Assembly (NCBI RefSeq): GCF_023065955.2
Contig: NW_026622874.1
Coordinates: 10,894,001 to 10,958,000 of the forward strand
Source: Ursus arctos
Lineage: Eukaryota > Chordata > Mammalia > Carnivora > Ursidae
Direction: 5' to 3'
DNA: 64,000 bases
Of the stretch, positions 12,019 to 24,250 are shown one piece after another (the stretch's first letter is position 1; each line of letters begins with the position of its first letter). The notes under the pieces were generated by a model, which worked only from the letters and a program-made list of their open reading frames with translations, was not told the origin of the DNA and searched no databases. A program made the position numbers and the translations under genes.

Positions 12019-15000
12019 GAGAAGTCAGCAACATGGCTGAATAAGACCTCTTTCATCGTGTCCCTCCCTCCACAACAATTTGACATTCAGTCATGAAAAC
12101 AGTGCCTTTGTGAGAGCTTTGGGATCCAGTATTATATACCAAAAGACATAAGAGGAGTCTTCCCCACCTGTGCATCAGGTAAAAACCCAGTTGTGGATCC
12201 CACAGTGGCTCCTGCACCAGCTCCAGCCCCTCCTGGCCACAGTCTAGAAGTCCAGTAAAAACTTAGACAATCACTTATGAACAGGAGTACCCTTGTGGAA
12301 GTCTAGGTCTCCAGCAGAGAAGTCCTAAGTCACAGTTGGAGCAAAACAATAGGAGTTGGACGCACTGAAGTGGGTAAAATGAATAGTCCGATTTTACATG
12401 TATCACCCTTCTCCAAAAGTGGCACAGCTCAGGGTCATGAGAGATATTCTTACCCTGTGATTTCTCCCAAGAGGGGAAAGTGAAAGTATGTGAGTGAACG
12501 GCTGGGCCTCTCCACTGTGCGGGATGATGCCAAAGAAACTTATTTCTCTCTCACTCCATTCAAAGTACTGAACTGTGAGCTACATTACTGGAGAGTGGGA
12601 ATAGCTGGAAAAGTAGAAGATAAGACTCTTGGAGACCATTAAAAGGACATGGATTCTAAAAACTGGGCCACAGATTCCATCGACCAGCTGAACTGTGAGC
12701 TGCTAGGGATGTCTTATCTGCAGATCCCCCAACTGGCCCATGGGCACCACCAGTGCTCCACATCCCTCACCTATATACCTCCAACCCTGTGAGCTCTCCC
12801 ACAGGGGCAGTGAGAAAGCTTTGATGGATGGCAAGTGAGCACGTGCAGAAAATAAGTAAGAATCTGTGAGCCAGAGAGAGACCACAAATTGAGCTTTAGG
12901 TCAACCTTTGGGAAAGCAAAAGGGAGGCTGTTGGCACTTGGCCTAGTGCATTGGAGGATCAAAAGAAGGCATACAAGTTTAAGAATTCTGCCAAAAGAGG
13001 GAGCAAAAGTGTGGACCAGGTGCATCCATAAAAGTTCTGAGAATCCCTAGGAAGGCTGACAGAAGAGATTTCTCTCTGGAAGGTAGTTAGTAAAGAAAGA
13101 AGGTGCTCAGTTCTCACTGCTACTTCAAATGTGAAGACAGCAAAACAAATCTTCAGGGACTGTGAAAAATCTATGAAACATGACACAACCAAAGGATAAC
13201 AATAATCTTCCACAAGCTGATCCCAAAGACATGAATATCTGCTATTTATCTGATAAAAGAAATTAAAATACCTGTTTTAAGGAAGGTCACTGAGCTACAA
13301 GAAAACACAGAGAGACAATTCAACAAAATTTAAAAAAAAACTAATACACACACAAACTGAGAAGATTAACAAAGATAGAAATCATAAAAGAAGAAACAAA
13401 AAAATTCTGGAGCTGAAAAATACAATGAATAAAATGAAAAAGGAACTACAGAGCATTAATATCAGAATGGATGAAGCAGAAGAAAGAACATGTGAGTTAA
13501 AAGACAGGAAGTAGGAAATTATCCAGTTACAGGAGAACAAAGAAAAAAGAAGGAAGAAAGCTATGTAATCCATGGGATACCATCAAAAGAAATAATTTGC
13601 AAATTATTGAAGTCCCAGAAAGAGAAGAGAGGGAGACAGGGTAGAAAGCTTATATAAAGAAAGAATAGTTAGGAACTTCCCAAATCTGGAAAGAGATTTG
13701 GATATCCAAATTCATGAAGCTCACAGATCATCATATAAACTCAACTTAAACAGCTCTTCTGTGAGACACATTATAACAAAACTGTCAAAAAGCAAAGACA
13801 GAGACACTTAAAAGCAGCAAGAGTAAAGAAGCCTATAACTTACAAGGGAACTCCCACAAAGCTATCAATAACTTTCTCAGCAGAAATCTTATAGGCCAGG
13901 AGAGAGTGGGATGATTATATTCAAAATGCTGAAAGAAAATAAAAAGCAACTGCCAATGAAAAATACTCTATCAAGCAAAGTTGTCCTTTGGAAATGAAGG
14001 AGAGTTAAACAAAAGCTGAGGAAGCTTATCACTCCAGACTGCCTTAGAAGAAATGCTGAAAGAAGTTCTTCAGGTTTAAATGAAAGGATGTTAAGTGGTA
14101 ATATGAAAAAAAAATCTGAAAATATAAAGATAAGTGTACAGAATATTCTAATACTTTAATATGGAGGTGTGTTAACCACTTCACTCTTATATAAAGGTTA
14201 ACAAACAAGAGTATTAAAAATAACTATAGGGGCGTCTGGGTGGCACAGCGGTTAAGCGTCCACCTTCGGCTCAGGGCGTGGTCCCAGCGTTATGGGATCG
14301 AGCCCCACATCAGGCTCCTCCGCTATGAGCCTGCTTCTTCCTCTCCCACTCCCCCTGCTTGTGTTCCCTCTCTCTCTGGCTGTCTCTATCTCTGTCAAAT
14401 AAATAAATAAAATCTTTAAAAAAAATAACTATAATAATTTGTTACCAAATTGACAACATAAAAAGAGGAAACCTGTGATATCAAAAATATAAAATGGGGG
14501 AATAAAAGAAGAACTTTGATTGTATGCAAAGCTAAGTTGTTACCAGAAGAAAATAGACTATTATATCACGAAGATATTTATATAATGCTCATGGTAACCA
14601 GAGAGCAAAAACCAACAGTAAATTCACAAAAGATAAAGACACGAGACTCAAAGCATACCACTATGGAAAATCATCAACATACATGGAAGGCAACCAAAAA
14701 GGAAGAAAGGAACAACGGGAACTACAAAACAGCCATAAAATGGCATTAGTAAGTCCTTACCTATCAGGAATTACTCTAAATGTAAATAGAATGAATTCTC
14801 CAATCAAAAGGCATGGAGTGCCTGGATGGATTTAAAGAACAAGACCAAATTATATGCTGTCTTCAAGAGACTCATATAGCTTTAAGGATACACACAGGCT
14901 CAGAGTGAAGAGATGGAAATGATATCCTATGCAATGGGAAACCAAAAGACAACAAAGGTAGCATTATTTATACAGGGAAAAAATAGACTTTAAGCCAAAA

Positions 15001-15031
15001 ACTGTAACAAAAGGCAAAGAAAGTCATTATA
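12019..15031 (+). mobile_element. older LINE-1 (L1M type), 5' part: 5' UTR, ORF1, ORF2 start
   Basis: Starts with an L1 5' UTR-like AGTCAGCAACATGGCTGAATAAGACC. ORF1 remnants follow at 13200-14100 (GGAACTTCCCAAATCTGGAAAGAG, AGGCCAGGAGAGAGTGGGATGAT, CTTCAGGTTTAAATGAAAGGATG). The ORF2 start region is at about 14740-15030 (GAATTACTCTAAATGTAAATAGAATGAATTC). It stops at AAAGTCATTATA (15020-15031) and resumes at 19464. All reading frames are broken. Confidence 0.85.
14229..14420 (+). mobile_element. Can-SINE (SINEC), young, with perfect 13-bp duplication
   Basis: Complete SINE: GGGGCGTCTGGGTGGCACAG head, AGCCTGCTTCTTCCTCTCCC middle, AAATAAATAAATAAAATCTTT tail. Flanked by AAAAATAACTATA at 14216-14228 and 14421-14433. 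Inserted into the older L1. Confidence 0.97.
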
Positions 15032-16515
15032 GAGGTACAGGCTGAGAAGATGATGGAATAAGAGGACAGTAAACTCACTTCATCCCATAGATTCAACTAC
15101 ATAACATTCACAAGAGTGTAAATAACTCAGAAAATGACTTGAAGACTGGCAGAACAAACTCCACAAGTAAAAGTAGAGAAGAGGTCACATTAAAAAAGTT
15201 AGAAAGGGGGGGCGCCTGGGTGGCGCAGTCGTTAAAGCGTCTGCCTTCGGCTCAGGGCGTGATCCTGGCGATCCGGGATCGAGTCCCACATCAGGCTCTT
15301 CCGCTGTGAGCCTGCTTCTTCCTCTCCCACTCCCCCTGCTGTGTTCCCTCTCTCGCTGGCTGTCTCTCTGTCACATAAATAAATAAAATCTTTAAAAAAA
15401 TAAATAAATAAAATAAAAAATAAAAAAGTTAGAAAGGGAAGAAACCCAGTTTGGGAGAAAAGGGGACCATGGTTGACCCTCGTCGGGAGTGAGCCCAGGG
15501 TGCAGGGAAGGGCAAGAAGCAAACTATCACACTGGAGAGCCCTCACAGGGAAGATGAATCCCCATAACATTTGGCATTGAAAGCGAGAGGGACTGAATTT
15601 CATGAGTACATACACCCAGTGGGACTTAAAGCCTGGAATCTTAAAAATCAGCAGGCTCAGTTCTGGAAAGTTGAGTCCCCACTTAAAGGTACAGTGCAAC
15701 AAATAGGCAGTAGAGATACAGCATAGAAACAGCAGTTTGAAAAATGCCTAGGGCACAGGGGAGGGAGAGTTATTTACTTATCTCAGAGCATGGCCAGAGA
15801 GGCAGGGATCACAGGGAGACCCTTCCAGGAATAAAGGAGCTAGCAGATGACATCCCCCCACCATTACCCCTCAGCATAAACACATGGCCCCCTGTGGGAA
15901 CCAGCATTGCATAACACTTTCTACCCAACTTGCTTACATGAAGCCCCTCCCACCACCTACACTTTGATGGATCTGCTCTATCTAGTCAAGCTTGCCTAAG
16001 TCCAGCAAGGTGGGTCCTTTCCCCCAGAAAACTGGAGCAATCCCCATCAAAACCTCAGCTCCTGACCAGGAGGCTTTTGTTCGGGTGACATCAGGGGCAA
16101 GTCTCACTTTGTAGGCAGACCACTGTACACTAAGTTAAACTGTGCCCTACCAGGCTGGGGACAAAACACTGCCCACACAGGCAAAGAGAGCCTCTGCAGA
16201 TAACTGGACAAGAGGAAACAATGGAAAGGACATAACAGCAGGGCACATGTAACACATATAGGAGACACTTCCTGAAGTGCAGGTCCTGGGGAACAGGAGA
16301 CAAAGCACTACAGGGCACGACAGGACCTCTTCTTCATAAGGTTATTACCTTCAAGAGCAGGAGACATAATTGACTTTCCTAACACACAGAAACAGACATA
16401 GAGGGTTAGACAAAATGAAGAAACAGAGGAATATGTCCTAAATGAAAGAACAAGACAAAACCACAGCAAGAGACCTAAGTGAAATGAATATAAGTGATAT
16501 GTCTCAGAGACAGCA
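15032..16515 (+). mobile_element. inner LINE-1, 5' UTR and first codons of ORF1
   Basis: Begins directly after the target-site duplication with GAGGTACAGGCTGAGAAGATGATGGAATAAG, a carnivore L1 5' end. Near 16413 it reaches the ORF1 start region (AAAATGAAGAAACAGAGGAATATGTCC). At about 16515 the sequence jumps to mid ORF2, so most of ORF1 and the ORF2 endonuclease region are deleted. Interrupted by the SINE at 15209-15420. Confidence 0.85.
15209..15420 (+). mobile_element. Can-SINE (SINEC), young, with perfect 18-bp duplication
   Basis: Head GGCGCCTGGGTGGCGCAGTC, body GTTAAAGCGTCTGCCTTCGG, and tail ACATAAATAAATAAAATCTTT with extra TAAA units. Flanks TAAAAAAGTTAGAAAGGG at 15191-15208 and 15421-15438 are identical over 18 bases. 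Sits in the 5' UTR of the inner L1. Confidence 0.98.
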
Positions 16516-16635
16516 GATGTGAACAGACCAATTACCAGCAATAAAACTGAATTAGTAATCATAGAACTCCCAAAAAACAAAACTCCAGGATCAGATGGCT
16601 TTCCATGAAAATTCTGCCAAACATTAAAGAGTTAA

Positions 16636-16795
16636 CACTGGGAAGCCTGGGTGGCTCAGTCGGTTAAGTGTTCAACTCTTTATATCAGTTCAGGTCATGA
16701 TCTCAAGGTCTGGGACCAAGCCCCATGTCAGGTAACATGTGCAGCCGCTTACGATCCTCTCCCTCTGCCCCTCCTTCCTCTAGGGGGGAAAAAGG
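16636..16795 (+). mobile_element. Can-SINE, older, shortened copy in the inner L1
   Basis: Degenerate head GGAAGCCTGGGTGGCTCAGTCGG and a promoter-like CAGGTCATGATCTCAAGG, with a short tail lacking the usual AATAAA run. AGAGTTAA lies at 16628-16635 and 16796-16803. The L1 reading (GAGTTAA...TACCTATTCTTTTCAAGC) is continuous across it. Confidence 0.88.
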
Positions 16796-18968
16796 AGAGT
16801 TAATACCTATTCTTTTCAAGCTACTCCAAAAATCAGAAGAGGAAGGAAAACTTCCAAATTCATTCTGTGAGGCAAGTATTACTCTGATACCAAAACCAGA
16901 TGAAGACACTACCAAAAAAAAAAAAAAAAAAGTCAATATCTCTGATGAACACAGATGGAAAAAACCTCAACAAAATATTAGCAAACTGAATCCAACAATG
17001 CATTAAAAAAATCATTCACATGGTCAAGCGGGATTTGTTCCCAGGATGCAAGGATGGATCAATAGCCATAAATTAATTGATGTGATACATCACATCAATA
17101 AGAGAAAAGATGAAAACCATATATCATCATTTCAATAGATACAGAAAAATCATTTGGCAAAGTACAACATCCATTCACAATAAAAACTCTAGTTGGTCTA
17201 CAGGGAACATACCTCAACATAATAAAGGCCATATATGAAAAACCCACAGCCAACATCATACTCAATGGGGGAAAACTGAGAGCTTTTCTGCTAAGGTCAG
17301 GAACAAGACAAGGATGTCCGCTCTCACTACTTTTATTTAACATAGTACTAGAAATCCTAGCCTCAGCAATTAGACAATAAAAAAGAAATAAAGGGCATTC
17401 AAATTGGTAAGGAAGAAACAAAACTTTCATTATTTCCAGATGACATGATAGTATATATAAAAAACCCTAAAGACTCCACTGAACAATTACTAGAACTGAT
17501 AAATAAATTCAGTAAATTTGTAGGATACAAAACCGATGTGTAGAAATCTGTTACATTTCTATGTACTAATAATGAAGCAGCAGAAAGTGAAATTAAGAAA
17601 ATAATCCTACTTACAACTGTACCAAAAACAATAAAATACCTAATAAACTTAACCAAAGAGGTGAAAGAACTATACTCTGAAAACTATAAAACAGTGATGA
17701 AAGAAATTGAAGATAACACAAAGAAACAGAAAGACATTCCCTGTGCATGGGTTGGAAGAACAAATATTGTTAAAATGTGTATACTACCCAAAGCAATCTA
17801 CAAATTAAAAGCAATCTCCATAAAAATACCAAAAGCATTTTTCACAGAACTATAATAAACAATCCTAAAAGTTGTATGGAACCACAAAACACCCAAAATA
17901 GCCAAAGCAATCTTGAAAAAGAAAAACAAAACTGGTGGTATCCCAATTCCAGACTTCAAGTTATATTACAAAGCTGTAGTATTGAAAACAGCATGGTACT
18001 GGCATAAAAACAGACACCCAGACCAATGGAACAGAACAGAAAATCCAGAAATAAACCCACAGTTATATGACCAATTAATCTTTGACAAAGCAAGAAAGAA
18101 TATCCAATGGGAAAAAGATCATCTCTTCAACGAATGGTGTTGGGAAAGCTGGACAGCAACATGCAAAACAATGAAATTGGACCACTTTCTTTCACCACAC
18201 ACAAAAACAAACCCAAAATGGATAAAAGACCTAAATATGAGACCTAAAACCATAAAAATCCTTGAAGAGAGCAACTGCTTTAACATTAGCCATAATGACA
18301 TTTTTTCTATATATGTCTCCTGAGCCAAAGGAAATAAAAGCAACAATAAAAAGTTTCTGCACAGTGTAGGAAACAATTTAAAAAACTAAAAGGCAACCTA
18401 CTGAATGGGAGAAGATATCTGCAAATGACATAGCTGATAAAGGGTTAGTATCCAAAGTATATAAAGAACTAATATAGCTCAACACCCAAAAAACAAATAA
18501 CCCATTTTAAAAATGGGCAGAAGACATGGCCAACAGATACATGAAAAGATGCTCAACATCACTAATCATCAGGAAATCATCACAAATCAAAACTACCATG
18601 AGACATCACTTCACACCTGTCACAATGGCAAAAATCAAAAAACGCGAGAAACAAGTGTTGGAGAGGATGTGGAGAAAAAGAAAACCTTGTGCACTCTTGG
18701 TGGGACTACAAACTGCTATGTCCACTGTGGAAGAGCATGGAGGTTTCTTGAAAAAATTAAAAATAGAACTACCCTACAATCCAGTAACTTTTACCCTACT
18801 ACTAATCACTAATTACCCTACTAATCACACTACTTTTACCCAAAAAATACAAAAACACTAATTCAAAGGGATACATGCACCCCTATGTTTAGAGCAGCAT
18901 TATTTACAATACTCAAACCATGGAAGCAGCACAAGTGTTCACTGATAGATGAACAGATAAAGAAGATG

Positions 18969-19062
18969 TGATACACACACACACATACACATATGCACAC
19001 ACATATGTGTGTGTGTGTGTATATATATATACATATATATATGTATATATATATATATATGG
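18969..19062. repeat. compound (CA)n/(TG)n/(TA)n simple repeat
   Basis: About 94 bases of nearly pure alternating purine-pyrimidine: CA-rich, then TG-rich, then TA-rich, inside the inner L1 where the sequence should read TGGCATATAT-like. Length variation between individuals is expected. Confidence 0.95.
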
Positions 19063-19463
19063 AAATATTATTCAGCCAAAAAAAGAATGAAATCTTGCCA
19101 TTTGCCACAACAGGGATGGAATTAGGGAGTATAATACTAAGCAAAATAAATCGATCAGAGAATGTTAAATACCACATGATTTCACTCACATGTGCAATTT
19201 AAGAAACAAAATGGAAAAAAAAAAAAAAGGATAGAGAGAGACAAACCAAGAAACAGACTCTTAATTATAGAAAACAAACTAATGGTTACCAGAGGGGAGG
19301 TGGATGGGGGGATGGGTGAAATAGGTGATGGAGATTAAAGATATACTTATCATGATGAGCACTGAGTAATGTACAAAATTGCTAAATCCCTATATTGTAC
19401 ACCTGAAACTAATATAACATTATATGTTAACTACACTGAAATTAAAATTAAAAATTTAATTAA

Positions 19464-21336
19464 AAAGTCATTATATAATGATAAAATGGCTAAATCATCA
19501 AGGAAATATAACAATTATAAATATATACGCCCCTAACTTTGGAACACCTAAGTATCTTAAACAAATACTGACAGATGTAAAGGGAGAAACAGACAACAAT
19601 AGAATAATAGTAAGGGACATCAATACTCCACTTTCAATAGTGAACAGATTATCCAGAGAGTAAATCAATAATGAAACATTTGAGTTGAACCATACTTTAG
19701 ACCAAAGGGACCTAAGAGACATATACAGAATATTTCATCCAACAGGAACAGAATTACATTCTTCTCAAGTGCCCATGGAACATTCCCCAAGATACATCAT
19801 ATGATAGGTTACAAATCAAGCCTCAGTAATTTTAATTAATCTTAAATCATATCTAGTATCTTTTCTGACCACAATAGTATGCAATTAGAAATCGATACCA
19901 GGAAGAAAACTGAAAGTTAATAAATATGTGGAAATTAAACATGCTACTGGACAACCAATGGGTCAAAGAAGAAATCAAAAGAGAAATCAAAAAAGATCTT
20001 AAAACAAATGAATATGGAAACACACATACCAAAACTTATGGGTTGCAGCAAAAGCAGATCTAAGAGGGAGTTCATAGCAATAAGCACCAACGCTAAAAAA
20101 CAAGAAAGATTTCCAATAAACAACCTAACTTTACACCTTAAGAAACCGGAAAAAAAAGAACTAAGCCCAAACTTAGCAGAAGGAAGAAAATAACAAAGGT
20201 CAGAGCAGAAAGGAATGAAATAGAAACCACAAAAACAATAGAAAAGATCAATGAAACCAAAACCTGCTTTTTTTTGAACTGATAAAGAAAATAAGAGACC
20301 TTTAGCGAGATTACTAAGAGAAAAGAGAAATGACTCAAATAAATAAAATCAGACATGAAAGAGGAGATATTACAACTGATACCAAAGAAATATAAAGAAT
20401 CAAATAAACTATTACAATTATACACCAATTAACTAGACAACCTATAAGAAATGGATTAATTCCTGGAAATATTAAACCTACTAAAACTGAATCATAAAGA
20501 AATAGAAAATCTGAAGATACCAATAATGAGATTGAATGAGAAATCAAAAATCTCCCAACAAAGAAAAGCCCAGGACCAAATAATTTCCCTGGTAAAATCT
20601 ACCAAACATTTAAAGAAGAATTAACACCAACCCTTCTCAAACTCTTCCAAAAAACTGAAAAGGAGGGAGTACTCCCAAATTCATTATATGAAGACAACAT
20701 TACCCTAATCCCAGAGCCAGATGACACTACAAAAGAAGAAAACTACAGGCCAATAACCCTGATAAATATGGAGGCAAACATTTTCAACAAAATATTAGCA
20801 AGCTGAATTCAACACCACATTCAAACAATCACACATCATGATCAAGTGGCCTTTATACCTGGGATGCCAGGATGATTCAATATATACCAATCAATAAATG
20901 TGATACATCACATTAACAGAATGAAGGAAAAAATCATATAGTCATCTCAATAGATGAAGAAAAAAATAGATGACAAAATACAACTTCCTTTCATGATTAA
21001 AAACTCTCAAAAATTTGTTAATAAATCAGTAAACATAGTAAAGGCCATATTTGGTAAGGCCACAGCTAGCATTATATCAGTGATGAAAGGCTGAAAACTT
21101 TTTCTCTTCTATAAGGAATAAAACAAGGATGCCCAATCTCACCACTCGTATACAACATAGTAATCAATATCCTAGCCAGAGAAATCAGGTAGGAAAAAGA
21201 AAAAGGCACCCAAATCAGAAAGGAAGTAAAACTACTTTTGTTTGTGGATGATATGATTTTATATATAGAAAATCCTAAAGACTCCACCAAAAAGTGTTAG
21301 AAATATAAATTCAGCAAAGTTGAAAGGAACAAAGGC
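19464..21336 (+). mobile_element. older LINE-1 (L1M type), continuation: endonuclease and reverse transcriptase
   Basis: Resumes the element stopped at 15031. The endonuclease region shows NITIINIYAPNFGTPKYLKQ and RDINTPLSIVN at 19490-19660. The RT region around 20550-21270 shows [20 protein letters not shown] and [19 protein letters not shown]. Stops are frequent and it is not functional. Confidence 0.9.
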
Positions 21337-21426
21337 TCCACTGGGAGCCTGCTTCTTCCTCTCCCACTCCCTCTGCTTGTGTTCCCCCTCTCTCTGCCTG
21401 TCTTTCTCTGTCAAATAAATAAATGG
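21337..21426 (+). mobile_element. partial Can-SINE (3' half only)
   Basis: GGGAGCCTGCTTCTTCCTCTCCC through TGTCAAATAAATAAATGG, without the tRNA-like head. It sits between two L1 segments that are not adjacent in a normal L1, so a deletion accompanied or followed its insertion. Confidence 0.88.
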
Positions 21427-21430
21427 AATC

Positions 21431-21497
<67 letters not shown>

Positions 21498-21502
21498 AAA
21501 AG
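21431..21502 (+). repeat. (AAAG)n microsatellite
   Basis: About 17 AAAG units directly after the partial SINE tail, probably grown from it. Likely polymorphic. The reverse-strand FLSFFLSFFLSF frames are its translation. Confidence 0.97.
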
Positions 21503-21720
21503 AAATGGAAAATGAAACAAATGGAAAGATATCCCATGTTCAAGGACGGAAAGAATGAATACTGTTAAAATGTCCACACTACCCAAAGCCATCTATAGAT
21601 TAAATGCAATTTCTATGAAAACTCCAAGGACATTCTTCATAGACATAGGGGAAAAAATCCTAAAATTTGTATAGAATCACAAAAGGTTCCAAATAGCCAA
21701 AGGAATCACTTGACCAAAAA
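21503..21720 (+). mobile_element. older LINE-1 (L1M type), last visible piece
   Basis: AGATATCCCATGTTCAAGGACGGAAAG and TAAAATGTCCACACTACCCAAAGCCATC correspond to the ORF2 region after the RT core. The match fades near 21720 with no 3' UTR or poly(A), so the element is 3'-incomplete here. Confidence 0.82.
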
Positions 21721-22859
21721 ATTCAGAATCCCTTAAATAAGGTCCTTTACATAAAATATTTTACAAACATATTTTTCATAAAATAAGGCATAATGATGTG
21801 AGGTTATTTGGCTTGTCATACACACCAGTCCAAGAACAAATACATTCTGCACAATTTTTCCAGGTAATTTACCACTTCTTTGGTGACTCTTTCAGTTTCC
21901 TAATGGCTCAGCAGGAAAACCACCAAACTACTCAACAGTGAAATTCTTGAGCAGGTGCAATCAAAACCTCTTTCAGAGGCAAATTAGGTTTTCTGCCTAA
22001 GTGGATGTATTTTCTGCAGGTGATGGTGTGGTGAGTGAATCTTTCTCTAACTGTAAAGAAACCTGTGATATTTGTTTTCCCTTTCATGCAGTAGACTCCA
22101 ACATTTTTAACCACCCTTGTCAGTAAAATATGTAAATACATCAAAACATGTATGTAGTTTAACAGGTTATATAAATGTACTCTTATTAGTCTATACATTA
22201 AATTTTACTAAAACTTAATTTCTTTTTATAAAGTAAATAAATAAAAATGGAAAGTTTAACATACCCTTCCCCACCAGTGACGTGTGTTGTGAAGCACCCT
22301 TTCTTGCAGACCACTTCTAGAGAAACTGAAATAAATTCTGTTCATACGCAATGTGTGTTTCCTTCCAGATATAAGAGAACAAATCTGCCAATAGTGCAGA
22401 CATCAATGATGAAAGTGAGGTCGATTCACAACATATATAGTTACCAAGTGGTCTAATGTTCACTGTAAGGCTGAACCTTCTTTTGAATCAACTTAAAAAG
22501 TAGTTCTACATCTTAGAAAGAATAAAGAAAAAAAGAACTCATTTTGGTAGATGAAATATTTTTCTTTTTTTCTTTTAAAAAATTTTTTTTATTATGAAAT
22601 ATTTTTAAATAATGAGTGAATACCGGATTTTAGGTACACATTAAAAGTAGCCTGTCTATTCATTAATCAAATATTAATTGTATGGCCATGACACACCTTG
22701 CATTTTTCCCACACACTAGTTATATTTACATGTTTTGTAACCCACAGTCTCTCTTCAGACATGGAAATGACTAAGCAGTGATGACATGAATTTCTAAATT
22801 ATTTTAATACAATACATGAATAGATTGGCACACTGGCAGTTTAGAGTGAGACTGCCATT
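21721..22859. other. unassigned intronic sequence
   Basis: About 1.1 kb without a recognisable repeat. A minus-strand frame of 88 codons at 21932-22198 has ordinary-looking residues (for example TVRERFTHHTITCRKYIHLG) but no splice sites or family likeness that I can name. Confidence 0.35.
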
Positions 22860-22985
22860 TATCAATTCTACCTCCTAAAACTAGACTATAAGTTCCTCAA
22901 AGATAAGGACTATACTTATTTGATCATTATTATAAACCTAGCGCAGTGACTGGCATGTAGTAAGCATTGAACACTTACAATTTTG
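22860..22985 (+). repeat. L2 LINE 3'-end relic
   Basis: ACTATAAGTTCCTCAAAGATAAGGAC then GCGCAGTGACTGGCATGTAGTAAGCATTGAACAC is the diverged L2 3' terminus. Confidence 0.72.
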
Positions 22986-23589
22986 CTGGAGGGGTGGAAG
23001 AAAAGGGACAAAGAAAGAGAGTAGAAGAAGAATAAATAAACCAAAGTCTGAGAACAAACTTTAAGAACCATTCTATTGTCCCTAATGCATAGTTTGACTA
23101 TAACTACTAATGGTATTTTTTCTGAAGATATATACATATGTATACATGTTAGATGGGTATATAATATCTATATATGCCCATCTCTATATATCCATCAAAG
23201 GCACATGATCCTGCTTAACATCCCGCACCTGCACTTAGTACATAATTCAAGACTCTGAGATTCAAGAGGAGAATCCATCCCAAATCAGGACCAAGTCCTC
23301 AAAAGTTCATTTACTTTCAAGTTTTATGATACATTAAAAGGTATTATTGTAAATGTAACAGAAGTACTTTAAGGAAAATTGGCAAAATACAGGAAAGTAG
23401 AATTTAACATTATCATAGTTCTACCACCCAAAGACAACCACTATTAACATTTTTTATGTTAAATTCATACCAAATTTTAGTATCCCTATTAGTAACTTTC
23501 TATAATGCTACAAGGGGCTCGTGGACAACTAAAATGAAAAAAAAAAATAGTAGAGTAATTCCAACTATGCTTAATGAGGGAAGACTTAG

Positions 23590-23745
23590 GATCTTGGAAG
23601 AGTTCCCAACCTAAACTCTCATGAGATTATGAGCTCATTAAGGAAAGATACCTTGTTCTAGTCGTCTTTCTTATGGCCCAGCCACGGGCTCAAGCAGTGA
23701 GCCCTGTACATACTATTCACTCTGTAAATGTTCACTGAATATACA
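23590..23745 (+). repeat. L2 LINE 3'-end relic
   Basis: GATTATGAGCTCATTAAGGAAAGATACC followed by a degenerate TACATACTATTCACTCTGTAAATGTTCACTGAAT ending. A second old-repeat-like block (CACCCAAAGACAACCACTATTAACA) lies just before it at about 23395-23470 but cannot be named. Confidence 0.6.
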
Positions 23746-23799
23746 TCTAGAAAGAGAGGTAATCAGCAAACTTTTATTGTTAGGACTCTTCCTTCTATG

Positions 23800-24250
23800 A
23801 TTGCTCAAGGCTCACTCCCAACTACTCCCCGACGACCTCATCCTCTGTCATTCATTGCCAAGTAATTTAACTACAGTAATGATAAAGATCTTGTTGCAGC
23901 CTGAAAGTGAATCTGTTTTATTCTTCCCTAACTTTCATCGTGTCATTTCCTTCTTCACTTAGCTAAGTTCTGCTCACTCCTTGCAATTCTGCTCAGAAGT
24001 CATGTTCTTCAAGAAGTCTCCCCGGATGCTATTTTGCCCCTTTCAGGCTGAGCTAAGTGCTAATATTCTGGGCCCCCATCGTACCCAATGCAAGCATCTA
24101 ACACTACAATTGCCACAGAACGTGGAAATGAGCCACTTACATATACTGCTCATTCGCAGACTGTAAGCTCTTTGAGACGTCTATCTTTATATTCACAAAT
24201 ATTAGCACAGTTTCAGTAAATACTTATGGAATGAATGAAAGAATGAACGT
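23800..24250 (+). repeat. L2 LINE fragment
   Basis: Contains CTCAGAAGTCATGTTCTTCAAGAAG, then GCAGACTGTAAGCTCTTTGAGACG, then GTAAATACTTATGGAATGAATGAA, in L2 order. Diverged, no intact frame. Confidence 0.78.

Larger units (their letters stand above)
16516..19463 (+). mobile_element. inner LINE-1, ORF2 reverse transcriptase to 3' end
   Basis: ORF2 from the N-side of the reverse-transcriptase domain (AAAACTCCAGGATCAGATGGC at about 16580) through [20 protein letters not shown], an FPDDM form of the active-site motif near 17430, [16 protein letters not shown], and the C-terminus. The 3' UTR has CATGATGAGCACTGAGTAATGTAC and ends ...ACTGAAATTAAAATTAAAAATTTAATTAAA. Many stops and frameshifts. Flanked by AAAGTCATTATA at 15020-15031 and 19464-19475, which defines 15032-19463 as one insertion. 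Confidence 0.93.

Noticed and set aside
15209..15290. tRNA-like sequence with box A/B resemblance in SINE heads
   Set aside because: These are tRNA-derived SINE promoters followed by SINE bodies, not tRNA genes.
21431..21502. Low-complexity repeats (AAAG, GAAA, CA, TG) considered as repeat arrays or CRISPR-like
   Set aside because: They are simple microsatellites without spacers, in a mammalian genome.
21932..22198. Minus-strand 88-codon frame with ordinary residue composition
   Set aside because: It looked coding-like at first, but no family, splice sites or partner exons could be found.
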